Positions 1 through 8,868 of a stretch of 64,000 nt of DNA are shown here, one piece after another. Made by a program: the position numbers and the translations under genes. Every line of letters begins with the position of its first letter. Position 1 is the first letter of the stretch. This DNA is from Streptomyces sp. NBC_01275 (GTDB lineage Bacteria; Actinomycetota; Actinomycetes; Streptomycetales; Streptomycetaceae). The DNA is taken from the NCBI RefSeq assembly GCF_026340655.1, contig NZ_JAPEOZ010000001.1:1674001-1738000 (forward strand). The letters are read 5' to 3'. Under the pieces are notes generated by a model, which worked only from the letters and a program-made list of their open reading frames with translations, did no database searches and had not been told where the DNA came from.

Positions 1-465
1 CCGGGCCACGAAGGACGCGGTGTTGATGATGGAGCCCTTGCCCTGGCGCCGCATGTACGGCAGGGCGGCCTTGCAGCACAGGTAGACGGAGGTGAGGTTG
101 ACCTCCTGGACGCGCTTCCAGGCGTCCAGGCCGGTCTCCAGGATGGAGTCGTCGTCGGGCGGTGAGATGCCGGCGTTGTTGAAGGCGATGTCGACGCTGC
201 CGTAGGTGTCGTAGGCCGTCTTGAAGAGGGCTTCGACCTGCTCGGGGTCGGTGACGTCGACCTTCACGAAGGTGCCGCCGACCTCCTCGGCGGCCGCCTT
301 GCCGCGGGCCTCGTCGACGTCGCCGCAGACGACGTGCGCGCCCTCGGAGGCGAGCCGGCGCGCGGTGGCGAGGCCGATGCCGCTGCCGGCTCCGGTGATG
401 ACGGCCGTACGGCCGACGAGACGACGGCAGACGACGCCTTCGGTGGTCTCGGTGGTTTCGGTCAC
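1..465 (-). CDS. SDR family NAD(P)-dependent oxidoreductase (partial, C-terminus cut)
   Basis: The first 155 residues of a short-chain dehydrogenase are visible; the rest lies beyond the window edge. Residues 24-31 form the Rossmann glycine motif TGAGSGIG, NNAG is at 96-99 and the probable catalytic Ser is S151 in NTASF. The Tyr/Lys pair is outside the window. The GTG start overlaps the TGA of the upstream aldehyde dehydrogenase gene by 4 bp (GTGA), so the two are translationally coupled and form the third step of the glutamine-synthetase-like operon. In that context it probably oxidises a gamma-glutamylated amino alcohol or a related hydroxyl intermediate. That role is inferred; the sequence alone only gives the SDR family. 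Confidence 0.9.
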   Translation of the reverse strand, partial: MTETTETTEGVVCRRLVGRTAVITGAGSGIGLATARRLASEGAHVVCGDVDEARGKAAAEEVGGTFVKVDVTDPEQVEALFKTAYDTYGSVDIAFNNAGISPPDDDSILETGLDAWKRVQEVNLTSVYLCCKAALPYMRRQGKGSIINTASFVAR

Positions 466-1877
466 TGTGCGGGGCCCTCCGTGCTGATGAAGACGTTCTT
501 GGTCTCGGTGAAGGCGGTCAGGGCTTCGGGGCCGAGTTCGCGGCCGATGCCGGACTGTTTGAAGCCGCCGAAGGGCGTCCAGTAGCGGACGCTGGAGTGG
601 GAGTTGACGGACAGGTTGCCCGCGCGGACGGCCTGCGAGACGCGCAGGGCGCGGCCGATGTCACGGGTCCAGATGGAGCCGGAGAGGCCGTAGTCGGTGG
701 CGTTGGCCAGGGTCACGGCCTCCGCCTCGTCCTCGAAGGGGAGTACGACGGCGACCGGTCCGAAGACCTCCTCGACGGCCACGCGCGCGTGGGGGTCGAC
801 GCCGGTGAGGACGGTCGGCGGGAACCAGAAGCCGGGGCCTTCGGGGGCCTTGCCGCGGATGCCTTCCAGCCCGTCCGTGGCGTACGAACGGACGCGCTCC
901 AGCTGGACCTGGGAGATCAGCGGGCCCATGTCCGTCTTCTCGTCGGCAGGGTCGCCGACGGTCACCGCCTCGATCGCGGGGCCCAGCAGCTCCAGGAACC
1001 GGTCGTAGGCGCTGCGCTGGACGAGGATGCGGGTGCGGGCGCAGCAGTCCTGGCCAGAGTTGTCGAGGAAGGCCATGGGAGCCGCTGCGGCGGCGGCCTC
1101 GATGTCGGCGTCGGCGAAGACGATGTTGGGGCTCTTGCCGCCGAGTTCGAGGGTGACGCGCTTGAGCAGGGCGGAGCCCTTGGCCAGCACCTGCTTGCCC
1201 ACGGCCGTCGACCCGGTGAAGACGATCTTCGCGACTCCCGGGTGCTCGACGAGGGCGTTGCCCGCGACCGGGCCGTGCCCGGGGAGGACCTGGAACAGCC
1301 CTTCCGGCAGGCCCGCCTCCAGGGCGAGTTCGGCGAGCCGCAGGGCGGTCAGCGGGGTCGTCTCGGCGGGCTTCAGGATCACGGCGTTGCCGGCGGCGAG
1401 CGCGGGAGCCGTGCCCCAGGCGGCGATCGGCATGGGGAAGTTCCAGGGCGCGATGACGCCCACGACGCCCAGCGGCTCCAGGATCGTGACGTCCAGGCCG
1501 CCGGACACCGGGATCTGACGGCCGGTCAGCCGTTCCACTCCCCCGGCCGCGTAGTCCAGCAGGTCACGGACGTTGCCGGCCTCCCAGCGGGCGTTGCCGA
1601 TGACGTGCCCGGCCTCTCGCACCTCCAACCGGGCCAGCTCTTCGAGGTGTTCGTCGACGGCGACGGCGAACCGCCGTAGCAGCCGCGCCCGTTCGCCCGG
1701 CGCGAGCGCCGCCCACCGGGTCTGTGCCCGCGCGGCCCGTACGACGGCCGCGTCCACGTCGGCCGCGGTGGCGCCGGGGACGGTGGCGACGACCTCCTCG
1801 GTCGCGGGGTTCAGTACTTCCAACTCGTACGCGTGCTCGCGTTCGCGCTTGTCCTCGTCTGACAACGGGTGCCTCAC
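462..1877 (-). CDS. Aldehyde dehydrogenase family protein
   Basis: A 471-residue NAD(P)-dependent aldehyde dehydrogenase, normal length for the family. Visible signatures are PWNFP (residues 144-148), TGST (221-224), the general base in LELGGKSP (E244) and the nucleophile region GQDCC (C278, followed by a second Cys). The start chosen is the GTG overlapping the GS stop codon (ATGTGA), which gives a 4 bp overlap; a longer frame upstream would run into the GS gene. It sits between the GS-like gene and the SDR on one transcript and most plausibly oxidises a gamma-glutamyl aldehyde to the acid. The Asp-Cys-Cys context replaces the more usual Val-Cys-Ser type and could mark an unusual substrate subgroup. 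Confidence 0.92.
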   Translation of the reverse strand: MRHPLSDEDKREREHAYELEVLNPATEEVVATVPGATAADVDAAVVRAARAQTRWAALAPGERARLLRRFAVAVDEHLEELARLEVREAGHVIGNARWEAGNVRDLLDYAAGGVERLTGRQIPVSGGLDVTILEPLGVVGVIAPWNFPMPIAAWGTAPALAAGNAVILKPAETTPLTALRLAELALEAGLPEGLFQVLPGHGPVAGNALVEHPGVAKIVFTGSTAVGKQVLAKGSALLKRVTLELGGKSPNIVFADADIEAAAAAAPMAFLDNSGQDCCARTRILVQRSAYDRFLELLGPAIEAVTVGDPADEKTDMGPLISQVQLERVRSYATDGLEGIRGKAPEGPGFWFPPTVLTGVDPHARVAVEEVFGPVAVVLPFEDEAEAVTLANATDYGLSGSIWTRDIGRALRVSQAVRAGNLSVNSHSSVRYWTPFGGFKQSGIGRELGPEALTAFTETKNVFISTEGPAQ

Positions 1878-3238
1878 ATGCGTTCGAAGGAGCGACGCAG
1901 CTCCCAGTCGGTCACCGCGGCGTCGAAGGCGTCCAGTTCGACGCGGGCCATGTTGCGGTAGTGGGCGACCACCTCGTCGCCGAAGGCGGCCTGGGCGATC
2001 GGGCTGTTCTCCCACAGCTCGGCGGCCTCGCGCAGGGTGGTCGGGACGTGCTCGTACTCACCGGTGTAGGCGTTGCCCACACACGCCTCGGGCAGCTCCA
2101 GCTTCTGCTCGATGCCGTGGAGCCCGGCGGCGATCAGCCCGGCCACGGCGAGATACGGATTGACGTCGCCGCCGGGAAGGCGGTTCTCGAACCGCATGGA
2201 GCGTCCGTGGCCGACGATCCGCAGCGCGCAGGTGCGGTTGTCGTACCCCCAGGCGACGGCGGTCGGGGCGAAGGAGCCCGGCTGGAATCTCTTGTACGAG
2301 TTGATGTTGGGCGCGTACAGCAGCGAGAAGTCGCGCAGCGCGGCCAGTTGCCCGGCGAGGAAGTGCCGCATGACCTCGGACATGCCGCCCGGCCCGTCGC
2401 CGGCCATGACGTTGGCGCCGTCGGCGTCGGCGAGCGAGAGGTGGATGTGGCAGGAGTTGCCCTCGCGCTCGTTGTACTTGGCCATGAAGGTGAGCGAGAC
2501 GCCCTCCTGGGAGGCGATCTCCTTGGCGCCGGTCTTGTAGACGGAGTGCTGGTCGCAGGTGACGAGGGCGTCGTCGTACTTGAACGCGATCTCGTGCTGT
2601 CCGGGGTTGCACTCGCCCTTGGCGGACTCGACGGTCAGCCCGGCGCCGGTCATCTCGTTGCGGATGCGGCGCAGCAGCGGCTCGATGCGGCCGGTCCCGA
2701 GCACCGAGTAGTCGATGTTGTACTGGTTCGCCGGGGTCAGCCCCCGGTAGTTCGCGTCCCAGGCGGCCTCGTAGGTGTCCTTGAAGACGATGAACTCCAG
2801 CTCGGTGCCGACCTTCGCCGTGAACCCGTGCTCGGCGAGCCGCTCCAGCTGGCGGCGCAGGATCTGCCGTGGGGCGGCGACGACCGGGGACCCGTCGTTC
2901 CAGGCGAGGTCGGCGACGAGCATGGCGGTGCCTGCGTTCCAGGGCAGGCGGCGCAGGGTGCTGAGATCCGGATGCATGGCGAAGTCGCCGTACCCCCGCT
3001 CCCAGGAGGACATGGCGTAGCCCTCGACCGTGTTCATCTCGGTGTCGACGGCGAGGAGGTAGTTGCAGCCTTCCGTGCCGTGCTCCAGGACGTCGTCGAG
3101 GAAGAAACGGGCGGCGAACCGCTTGCCCTGGAGCCGCCCTTGCATGTCGGGGAAGGCCAGGACGACAGTGTCGATCTCACCGGCGGCGACGAGGGTGTGC
3201 AGCTCCTCGACGCTCAGCGGGGGTGTGCGGTCTGCCAC
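1874..3238 (-). CDS. glnA4: Glutamine synthetase-like gamma-glutamyl amine ligase (GlnA4 type)
   Basis: A 454-residue type I GS fold enzyme. Metal and substrate motifs are present: KVGTELEF (residues 142-149, E146/E148), GQHE (213-216), NSCHIH (261-266), then NSYKRFQPGSFAP and RFENRLPGGDVNPYLA in the C-terminal half. GTG start with a strong GAAGGAGG Shine-Dalgarno 8 bases upstream. It heads an operon with aldehyde dehydrogenase and SDR genes and faces a FadR-type regulator and a gamma-glutamyl amidohydrolase. This is the context of S. coelicolor GlnA4, described as a gamma-glutamylethanolamide synthetase. ATP-dependent gamma-glutamylation of an amine, rather than ammonia assimilation, is therefore the expected reaction. 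The exact amine (ethanolamine, polyamine or other) cannot be read from sequence. Confidence 0.85.
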   Translation of the reverse strand: MADRTPPLSVEELHTLVAAGEIDTVVLAFPDMQGRLQGKRFAARFFLDDVLEHGTEGCNYLLAVDTEMNTVEGYAMSSWERGYGDFAMHPDLSTLRRLPWNAGTAMLVADLAWNDGSPVVAAPRQILRRQLERLAEHGFTAKVGTELEFIVFKDTYEAAWDANYRGLTPANQYNIDYSVLGTGRIEPLLRRIRNEMTGAGLTVESAKGECNPGQHEIAFKYDDALVTCDQHSVYKTGAKEIASQEGVSLTFMAKYNEREGNSCHIHLSLADADGANVMAGDGPGGMSEVMRHFLAGQLAALRDFSLLYAPNINSYKRFQPGSFAPTAVAWGYDNRTCALRIVGHGRSMRFENRLPGGDVNPYLAVAGLIAAGLHGIEQKLELPEACVGNAYTGEYEHVPTTLREAAELWENSPIAQAAFGDEVVAHYRNMARVELDAFDAAVTDWELRRSFERM

Positions 3239-3324
3239 GGGAAAGCCTCCTTCGGCTTCTTTCGGTCAGCCGGGAGCCATAAGGTATTTCGGAGAACCAT
3301 TGCTTGGGAAGGGGGCACGGCCAG

Positions 3325-4080
3325 ATGACGCAGGCGGGTCCTGAGGACGGTCCGGCGGAACTGACGGAACTGGGCGACCGGCTCACGCCGGTGCTGCGGC
3401 CGGTGCGGGCGGGCAACGGCTTCGAGGAGGCGCTGGAACAGATCCTCCAGGTCGTACGGCTGGGCCTGGTGCCGGGCGGCGAGCGGCTGCCCGCGGAACG
3501 GGAGCTGGCGGAGCGGCTCGGGATCAGCCGGGTGACGCTGCGCGAGGTGCTGAAGGTGCTGCAGGACCAGGGGCTGGTCGAGTCCCGGCGAGGGCGCTAT
3601 GGAGGAACGTTCGTCCTGCCGCGCGCGGACGCCGGCGGCGAGGACGAGCTACGGCGCCGGATCGCCGAGGTCGACATAGAGGACGTGCTGCGCTTCCGCG
3701 AGGTGCTGGAGGTGGGGGCGGCGGGCCTGTGCGCGGCGCACGGCCTCACCGGCGAGCAGGCGCACCGTCTGCGGGAGGCGCTGGCCCGCACCGAGGACGC
3801 CCCGCTGACCGACTACCGCCGGCTGGACACCCTCCTGCACCTCACCCTGGCCGAACTCTGCGGCTCCCCGTCCCTGACGGCGCAGTACGCGGCGGTACGG
3901 GCGACGGTGAACGACCTCCTCGACTGCATCCCGCTCCTCGTGCGCAACCTGGAGCACTCGCAGCGCCAGCACACCGCGCTGGTGGAGGCGGTGCTGGACG
4001 GGGACGCGGACGGGGCGCGGGAGATGATGCGGGAGCACTGCGCGGGCACGGCGGCACTGCTCAGGGGCTTCCTGGCATGA
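3325..4080 (+). CDS. GntR family regulator, FadR/FCD subfamily
   Basis: A 251-residue transcription factor with an N-terminal winged helix (about residues 33-97, including GERLPAERELAERLGISR) and a C-terminal all-helical FCD ligand domain (about 105-245). ATG start chosen because GAAGGGGG lies 9 bases upstream; an in-frame TTG at 3304 has no ribosome site. It is divergent from the GS-like operon with an 86 bp gap and is followed by the gamma-glutamyl amidohydrolase, so it probably controls both sides of the module in response to the amine or a gamma-glutamyl intermediate. A weak dyad of the GGT...ACC type lies in the gap (about 3283-3301) but is too imperfect to call an operator. Confidence 0.88.
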   Translation: MTQAGPEDGPAELTELGDRLTPVLRPVRAGNGFEEALEQILQVVRLGLVPGGERLPAERELAERLGISRVTLREVLKVLQDQGLVESRRGRYGGTFVLPRADAGGEDELRRRIAEVDIEDVLRFREVLEVGAAGLCAAHGLTGEQAHRLREALARTEDAPLTDYRRLDTLLHLTLAELCGSPSLTAQYAAVRATVNDLLDCIPLLVRNLEHSQRQHTALVEAVLDGDADGAREMMREHCAGTAALLRGFLA

Positions 4081-4152
4081 ACACAGCGCGCAGATGGGCA
4101 TGAAAAGGTGCGCGGACAGTCCATTGAGGGGATCGAGGGGACGGGAGGGCGT

Positions 4153-4878
4153 ATGTCGGGCGGCAGGCCGTTGATCGGCGTGAGCACGTATCTGGAGTCC
4201 GGGGCGCGCTGGGGCGTGTGGGAGCTGGAGGCGGCGCTGCTGCCGGCCGGCTATCCGCGGCTGGTGCAGCGGGCCGGGGGGCTGGCGGCGATGCTCCCGC
4301 CGGACTCCCCCGAGCACGCGGCGGCGGCCGTGGCCCGGCTCGACGGTCTGGTGATCGCGGGCGGCCCCGACGTGGAGCCGGTCCGTTACGGCGCCGAGCC
4401 CGACCCCCGCACCGGCCCCCCGGCCCGGGAACGGGACGCGTGGGAGCTGGCCCTCATCGACGCGGCGCTGGCGGCCGACGTCCCGCTCCTGGGCATCTGC
4501 CGGGGCATGCAGCTGCTGAACGTGGCCCTGGGCGGCACCCTGACACAGCACGTGGACGGCCACGCGGAGGTCGTGGGCGTCTTCGGCCACCACCCGGTCA
4601 AGCCGGTCCCCGGCACGCTCTACGCCGACGTGGTCCAGGAGGAGACGTCCGTACCGACCTACCACCACCAGGCGGTCGACCGTCTGGGCAAGGCCCTCGT
4701 CCCCTCGGCCCACGCGGCGGACGGCACCGTGGAGGCGATCGAACTGCCTTCGGCGGGTTGGGTGTTGGGGGTGCAGTGGCATCCGGAGATGGGGGCGGAC
4801 GTGCGGGTGATGCAGGCCCTGGTGGAGGCGGCGAGGACTTTCAGCCCGTCCGGGGGTCCCCCCTCCGGGGGAGTCTGA
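4153..4878 (+). CDS. Class I gamma-glutamyl amidohydrolase (PuuD-like)
   Basis: A 241-residue class I glutamine-amidotransferase-fold hydrolase of the peptidase C26 type. The nucleophile is C116 in GICRGMQLLN, with H210 and E212 in QWHPE completing the triad; AGGPDV (69-74) forms the early loop. No synthase domain is attached, as in PuuD, which hydrolyses gamma-glutamyl amides to glutamate and an acid. ATG preceded by GGGAGGG; a GTG 45 bases upstream is possible but has a weaker site. It probably performs the last step of the pathway begun by the divergent GS-like enzyme, releasing glutamate and the oxidised amine. It lies 72 bp after the GntR gene and is likely co-transcribed with it. Confidence 0.88.
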   Translation: MSGGRPLIGVSTYLESGARWGVWELEAALLPAGYPRLVQRAGGLAAMLPPDSPEHAAAAVARLDGLVIAGGPDVEPVRYGAEPDPRTGPPARERDAWELALIDAALAADVPLLGICRGMQLLNVALGGTLTQHVDGHAEVVGVFGHHPVKPVPGTLYADVVQEETSVPTYHHQAVDRLGKALVPSAHAADGTVEAIELPSAGWVLGVQWHPEMGADVRVMQALVEAARTFSPSGGPPSGGV

Positions 4879-4911
4879 GGACGAGGCCCTTTCGGGGCCG
4901 AAGCGGGGGCC

Positions 4912-4929
4912 GGGGGGCGGCAGCCCCCC
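4912..4929. terminator. GC hairpin between convergent genes
   Basis: A 7 bp perfect stem (GGGGGGC / GCCCCCC) with a 4-base loop lies in the 116 bp gap between the convergent amidohydrolase and LysR genes. It has no T-run on either side, as is common for actinobacterial terminators. Confidence 0.5.
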
Positions 4930-4994
4930 TCCTCCCAGCCCCTCCCCGGGGACGGGATCGGGAAGGGGAGGCGGGGGCGAAACCCCCCGGAGGC

Positions 4995-5960
4995 TCACCC
5001 CCGCGTCAACGCCAGCAACTCCCGAGCCGGCCCGGTAGGCCGATGCCCGGTGGGCCACACGGCCCGCAGATCCCGGGCCAGCGACACCCCCTCCACCGGA
5101 ATCCCCACCAGCCGCCGCAGTGCCAACTCCTCCCCCACCGCCAGTTCGCTCAGCACCGCCGGCCCCGCCCCGCTCACCACGGCCGCCTTCACCGCCGTGG
5201 TCGAGGACAGCTCGATCAACGGCCGGGCCAGCCCGCCGAGCGCGCTGTCCAGCACCTGGCGAGTCCCCGACCCCTTCTCCCGCAGGATCAACGGCGTGGC
5301 CGCCAACTCGGCCGCGGGCAGCGCCCGCCTCCGCCGGGCCCAGGGATGCCCGGGGGCGACGACGACGATCAACTGGTCGTGGGCGATCACGGCCGAGTCC
5401 AGCCCCGGCGGCGCCGTGAGCCCCTCCACGAACCCCAGATCCGCCTCCCCCGCCAGCAACCGCTCCGCCACCGCCGCCGAGTTGCCCGCGAGCAGCGACA
5501 CCGCGGTGTCCGGCCGCTGCGCGCGCAGCGCGAGAAGCCAGCCGGGCAGCAGATACTCGGCGATCGTCATGCTCGCCGCCACCCGCAGCCGCGAGTCCCG
5601 CCGGTCGCGCAGCGCCTGCGCCCCCGCGTCGAACGCGGCCGCCGCCTCCACGATCCGGCGCGCCCAGTCCGTCACCAGCGCACCGGCGTCCGTGAGCCGG
5701 GATCCGCGCGGCGAACGGTCCACGAGCGCCACGCCCAGCTGCCGTTCCATGGAACGGACCCGGCTGCTCGCGGCCGGCTGCGTGATGCCGAGCTCGCGTG
5801 CGGCGGCCCCCAGACTGCCCAGCCGCGCCACGGCGAGCAGCAGCTCCAGCGCCCCGAGATCCGGCACCCGATGCGCGATCGACCCGCCGCTCGCACCGCC
5901 ACCGGCGCTGGCGCCGCTGCCCGGGCCCGCACCCTCCGCCTGTCGCTCCACACCGCCCAT
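4995..5960 (-). CDS. LysR family transcriptional regulator
   Basis: A 321-residue LTTR. After a Gly/Ala-rich leader of about 30 residues comes the winged HTH (about 34-92, including AARELGITQPAASSRVRSME), then the periplasmic-binding-protein-like effector domain (about 118-315). It is divergent from the TDT transporter gene with a 70 bp gap, the standard arrangement for an LTTR and its target, so regulation of that transporter is the simplest inference. The leader may be shorter: the frame opens with MGGVERQ, but several codons could be non-coding. The ligand is not predictable; the relatives I recall are CbbR/CysB-like. Confidence 0.88.
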   Translation of the reverse strand: MGGVERQAEGAGPGSGASAGGGASGGSIAHRVPDLGALELLLAVARLGSLGAAARELGITQPAASSRVRSMERQLGVALVDRSPRGSRLTDAGALVTDWARRIVEAAAAFDAGAQALRDRRDSRLRVAASMTIAEYLLPGWLLALRAQRPDTAVSLLAGNSAAVAERLLAGEADLGFVEGLTAPPGLDSAVIAHDQLIVVVAPGHPWARRRRALPAAELAATPLILREKGSGTRQVLDSALGGLARPLIELSSTTAVKAAVVSGAGPAVLSELAVGEELALRRLVGIPVEGVSLARDLRAVWPTGHRPTGPARELLALTRG

Positions 5961-6030
5961 AAACCCAGCTTATGCCCCCATAGAGCCATGGTCCCTGGCC
6001 GCGCCCCCGAGCCCGCGCGACGGTGAAGCC

Positions 6031-7161
<1,131 letters not shown>

Positions 7162-7809
7162 CGAGCGCGCAGGGCAGGCCGGGGAAGGCCTCGGGGCCGT
7201 CGTCCGCGGCGAAGCGGTAGGGCTCGTCGGGCAGGACGACCAGGTCAGGACCGACGGCCCGCAGTTCCTCGAGCGGAATCCGCGGATACCGCTGCGCGTG
7301 CCCGGCGTACAGGTGGTGGACGCCCAGGCGGGCCAGGACGTCCCCGGCGAACGTGTCCCGGCCCAGCACCATCCAGGGGCGGCGCCAGATCGGTACGACG
7401 GCCGTCGTCGGACGGGACCCGGGAAGCGGTGGCGCCGCCTGCCACGCGGCCTCGGCCTTGTCCAGCCAGTCCGGCCGGGATCGTCCCCCGCACGCCTGAA
7501 TCACCCGGGTCAGTTCCCGGAAGGCCTGGGGCACGTCCCGGACCTCGGTGACCAGCACGTTCAGGCCCGCCGCCCGCAGTGCGGCCAGGTCGGGCTCCCG
7601 GTTCTCCTCCTCGTTGGCGATCACCAGATCGGGGGCGAGGTCGATGATCCGTTCGACGTCGGGGTTCTTGGTGCCTCCGATCCGGGGGACGTCGAGCTCC
7701 GCCGGGTGGGTGCACCAGTCGGTGGCGCCGACCAACGCGCCGGGCACGGACGACGCCACCGCCTCCGTCAGCGACGGGACCAGCGAGACGACCCGCGCCA
7801 CGGCCCGCA

Positions 7810-8382
7810 CTACCGCTTCCGGCCCCGGTCCCGGACCGCCTCGATGTGCTCGGCGACCGCCACGACGACGATCCGGGTGTCCGGCACGGTCGCCCGCCAG
7901 CGATGGCGGACCCCGCCGGTGAGATAGAGGGTGTCGCCGCGGCCCAGACGGTACGCCCGTCCCTCCGCCTCGATCTCCACGGCGCCGTCGGCGACGTACA
8001 TCAACTGGTCGTTGCGGTACTGGAATTCGCGGCCGGCGTCATGGTCGCCGGTGAACTCCGTGGCGTGCATCTGGTGGTGGCCGCGCACCAGGGAGCGGGA
8101 GCGCGGCTCGGGGCCGGGCTCGGCGATCTCGGCGCGTACGACGTCGACGCTGCACGCGGGGTCGGCGGCGGCCAGGAGTTCCACGGCGGTGGTGCGCAGG
8201 GCGTCGGCGACCTTCTCCAGGGAGCTGGTGCTGGGCCGTGCCCGGTCGTTCTCGATCTGGCTCAGGAACGGGACCGACAGGCCGCTGCGCTCGGCCACGA
8301 CGGCGAGGGTGAGCTCCAGGGACCGGCGCCGTCGCCGCACGGCCGCGCCCACTCGCAGGGGTTGTTCTTTGTGGTCGCCCAT
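7810..8382 (-). CDS. XRE family regulator with C-terminal cupin domain
   Basis: A 190-residue regulator: a lambda-repressor-type HTH (about residues 11-67, with LAVVAERSGLSVPFLSQIE) followed by a small cupin domain (about 100-178, with GDTLYLTGGVRHRW). Such HTH-cupin proteins usually sense a small metabolite or metal in the cupin pocket. It is translationally coupled to the leaderless binding protein downstream. The betaine-type ABC genes lie upstream on the same strand, separated by about 490 bp with a terminator, so regulation of that transporter is possible but unproven. The ATG start is supported by GGAGGGAGCCGGAGCG just upstream. Confidence 0.88.
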   Translation of the reverse strand: MGDHKEQPLRVGAAVRRRRRSLELTLAVVAERSGLSVPFLSQIENDRARPSTSSLEKVADALRTTAVELLAAADPACSVDVVRAEIAEPGPEPRSRSLVRGHHQMHATEFTGDHDAGREFQYRNDQLMYVADGAVEIEAEGRAYRLGRGDTLYLTGGVRHRWRATVPDTRIVVVAVAEHIEAVRDRGRKR

Positions 8383-8868
8383 CGCTCCGGCTCCCTCCTT
8401 CGCTCGTCGCCGCGGTTGTTCGGATCACCTCTGCGCCCGGTCCCGGGCGCAGTCCTTCTGATGAGTTCTCTGCACCCTATGCATGTTCGGCAAACCGTTT
8501 CATGCGGCCGTCACATGCAGGACACACGGTGTGACGCCCGACCTCACAGTTCACGCCAGCGGATCGGGCCCCGGACGCGCCCTGTCCCGACGCATCCGAG
8601 GGTTTTCCGGTTCAATGCGCGAACGGCCGTGAGTGTTCCCGCTCGTCCCCGGCCCCGCAAGGGCTTCGGCTCGGGCAGGAGCGTAGCTCTGCGTGGTTGG
8701 CCGGATCCTTACGGTGGGAAACGCGAGGCCGACGGCACGAGGGGCGGGCCCCGGCGTACGCGCACGGCGTACATCGGAGCCCGCCCCTCGACAGGCGGTT
8801 GCGGGGCTGTCAGGCCACCCGGCCGCCCGGTTCTGATCCCCCGCCTTCTCGCTCGCCGTCTCGCTCGC
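8383..8868. other. Intergenic region: XRE promoter side plus ABC terminator
   Basis: About 490 bp without a convincing gene. The half near the XRE gene is less GC-rich and carries a small inverted repeat, GCATG (8481-8485) with CATGC (8501-8505), around TTCGGCAAACCGTTT; this is a plausible autoregulatory site. The other half contains the hairpin at 8738-8790 that ends the ABC operon. Short open frames here lack ribosome sites and streptomycete third-position GC bias. Confidence 0.5.
8738..8790 (-). terminator. Terminator of the betaine-type ABC operon
   Basis: A 12 bp perfect inverted repeat (cgaggggcgggc at 8738-8749, gcccgcccctcg at 8779-8790) with a 29-base loop, about 80 bases after the stop codon of the permease/binding-protein fusion. 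Confidence 0.65.

Noticed and set aside
8383..8868. Riboswitch before the XRE gene or the ABC operon
   Set aside because: I could not find conserved cores of known classes (including guanidine and cobalamin types); only simple hairpins occur.
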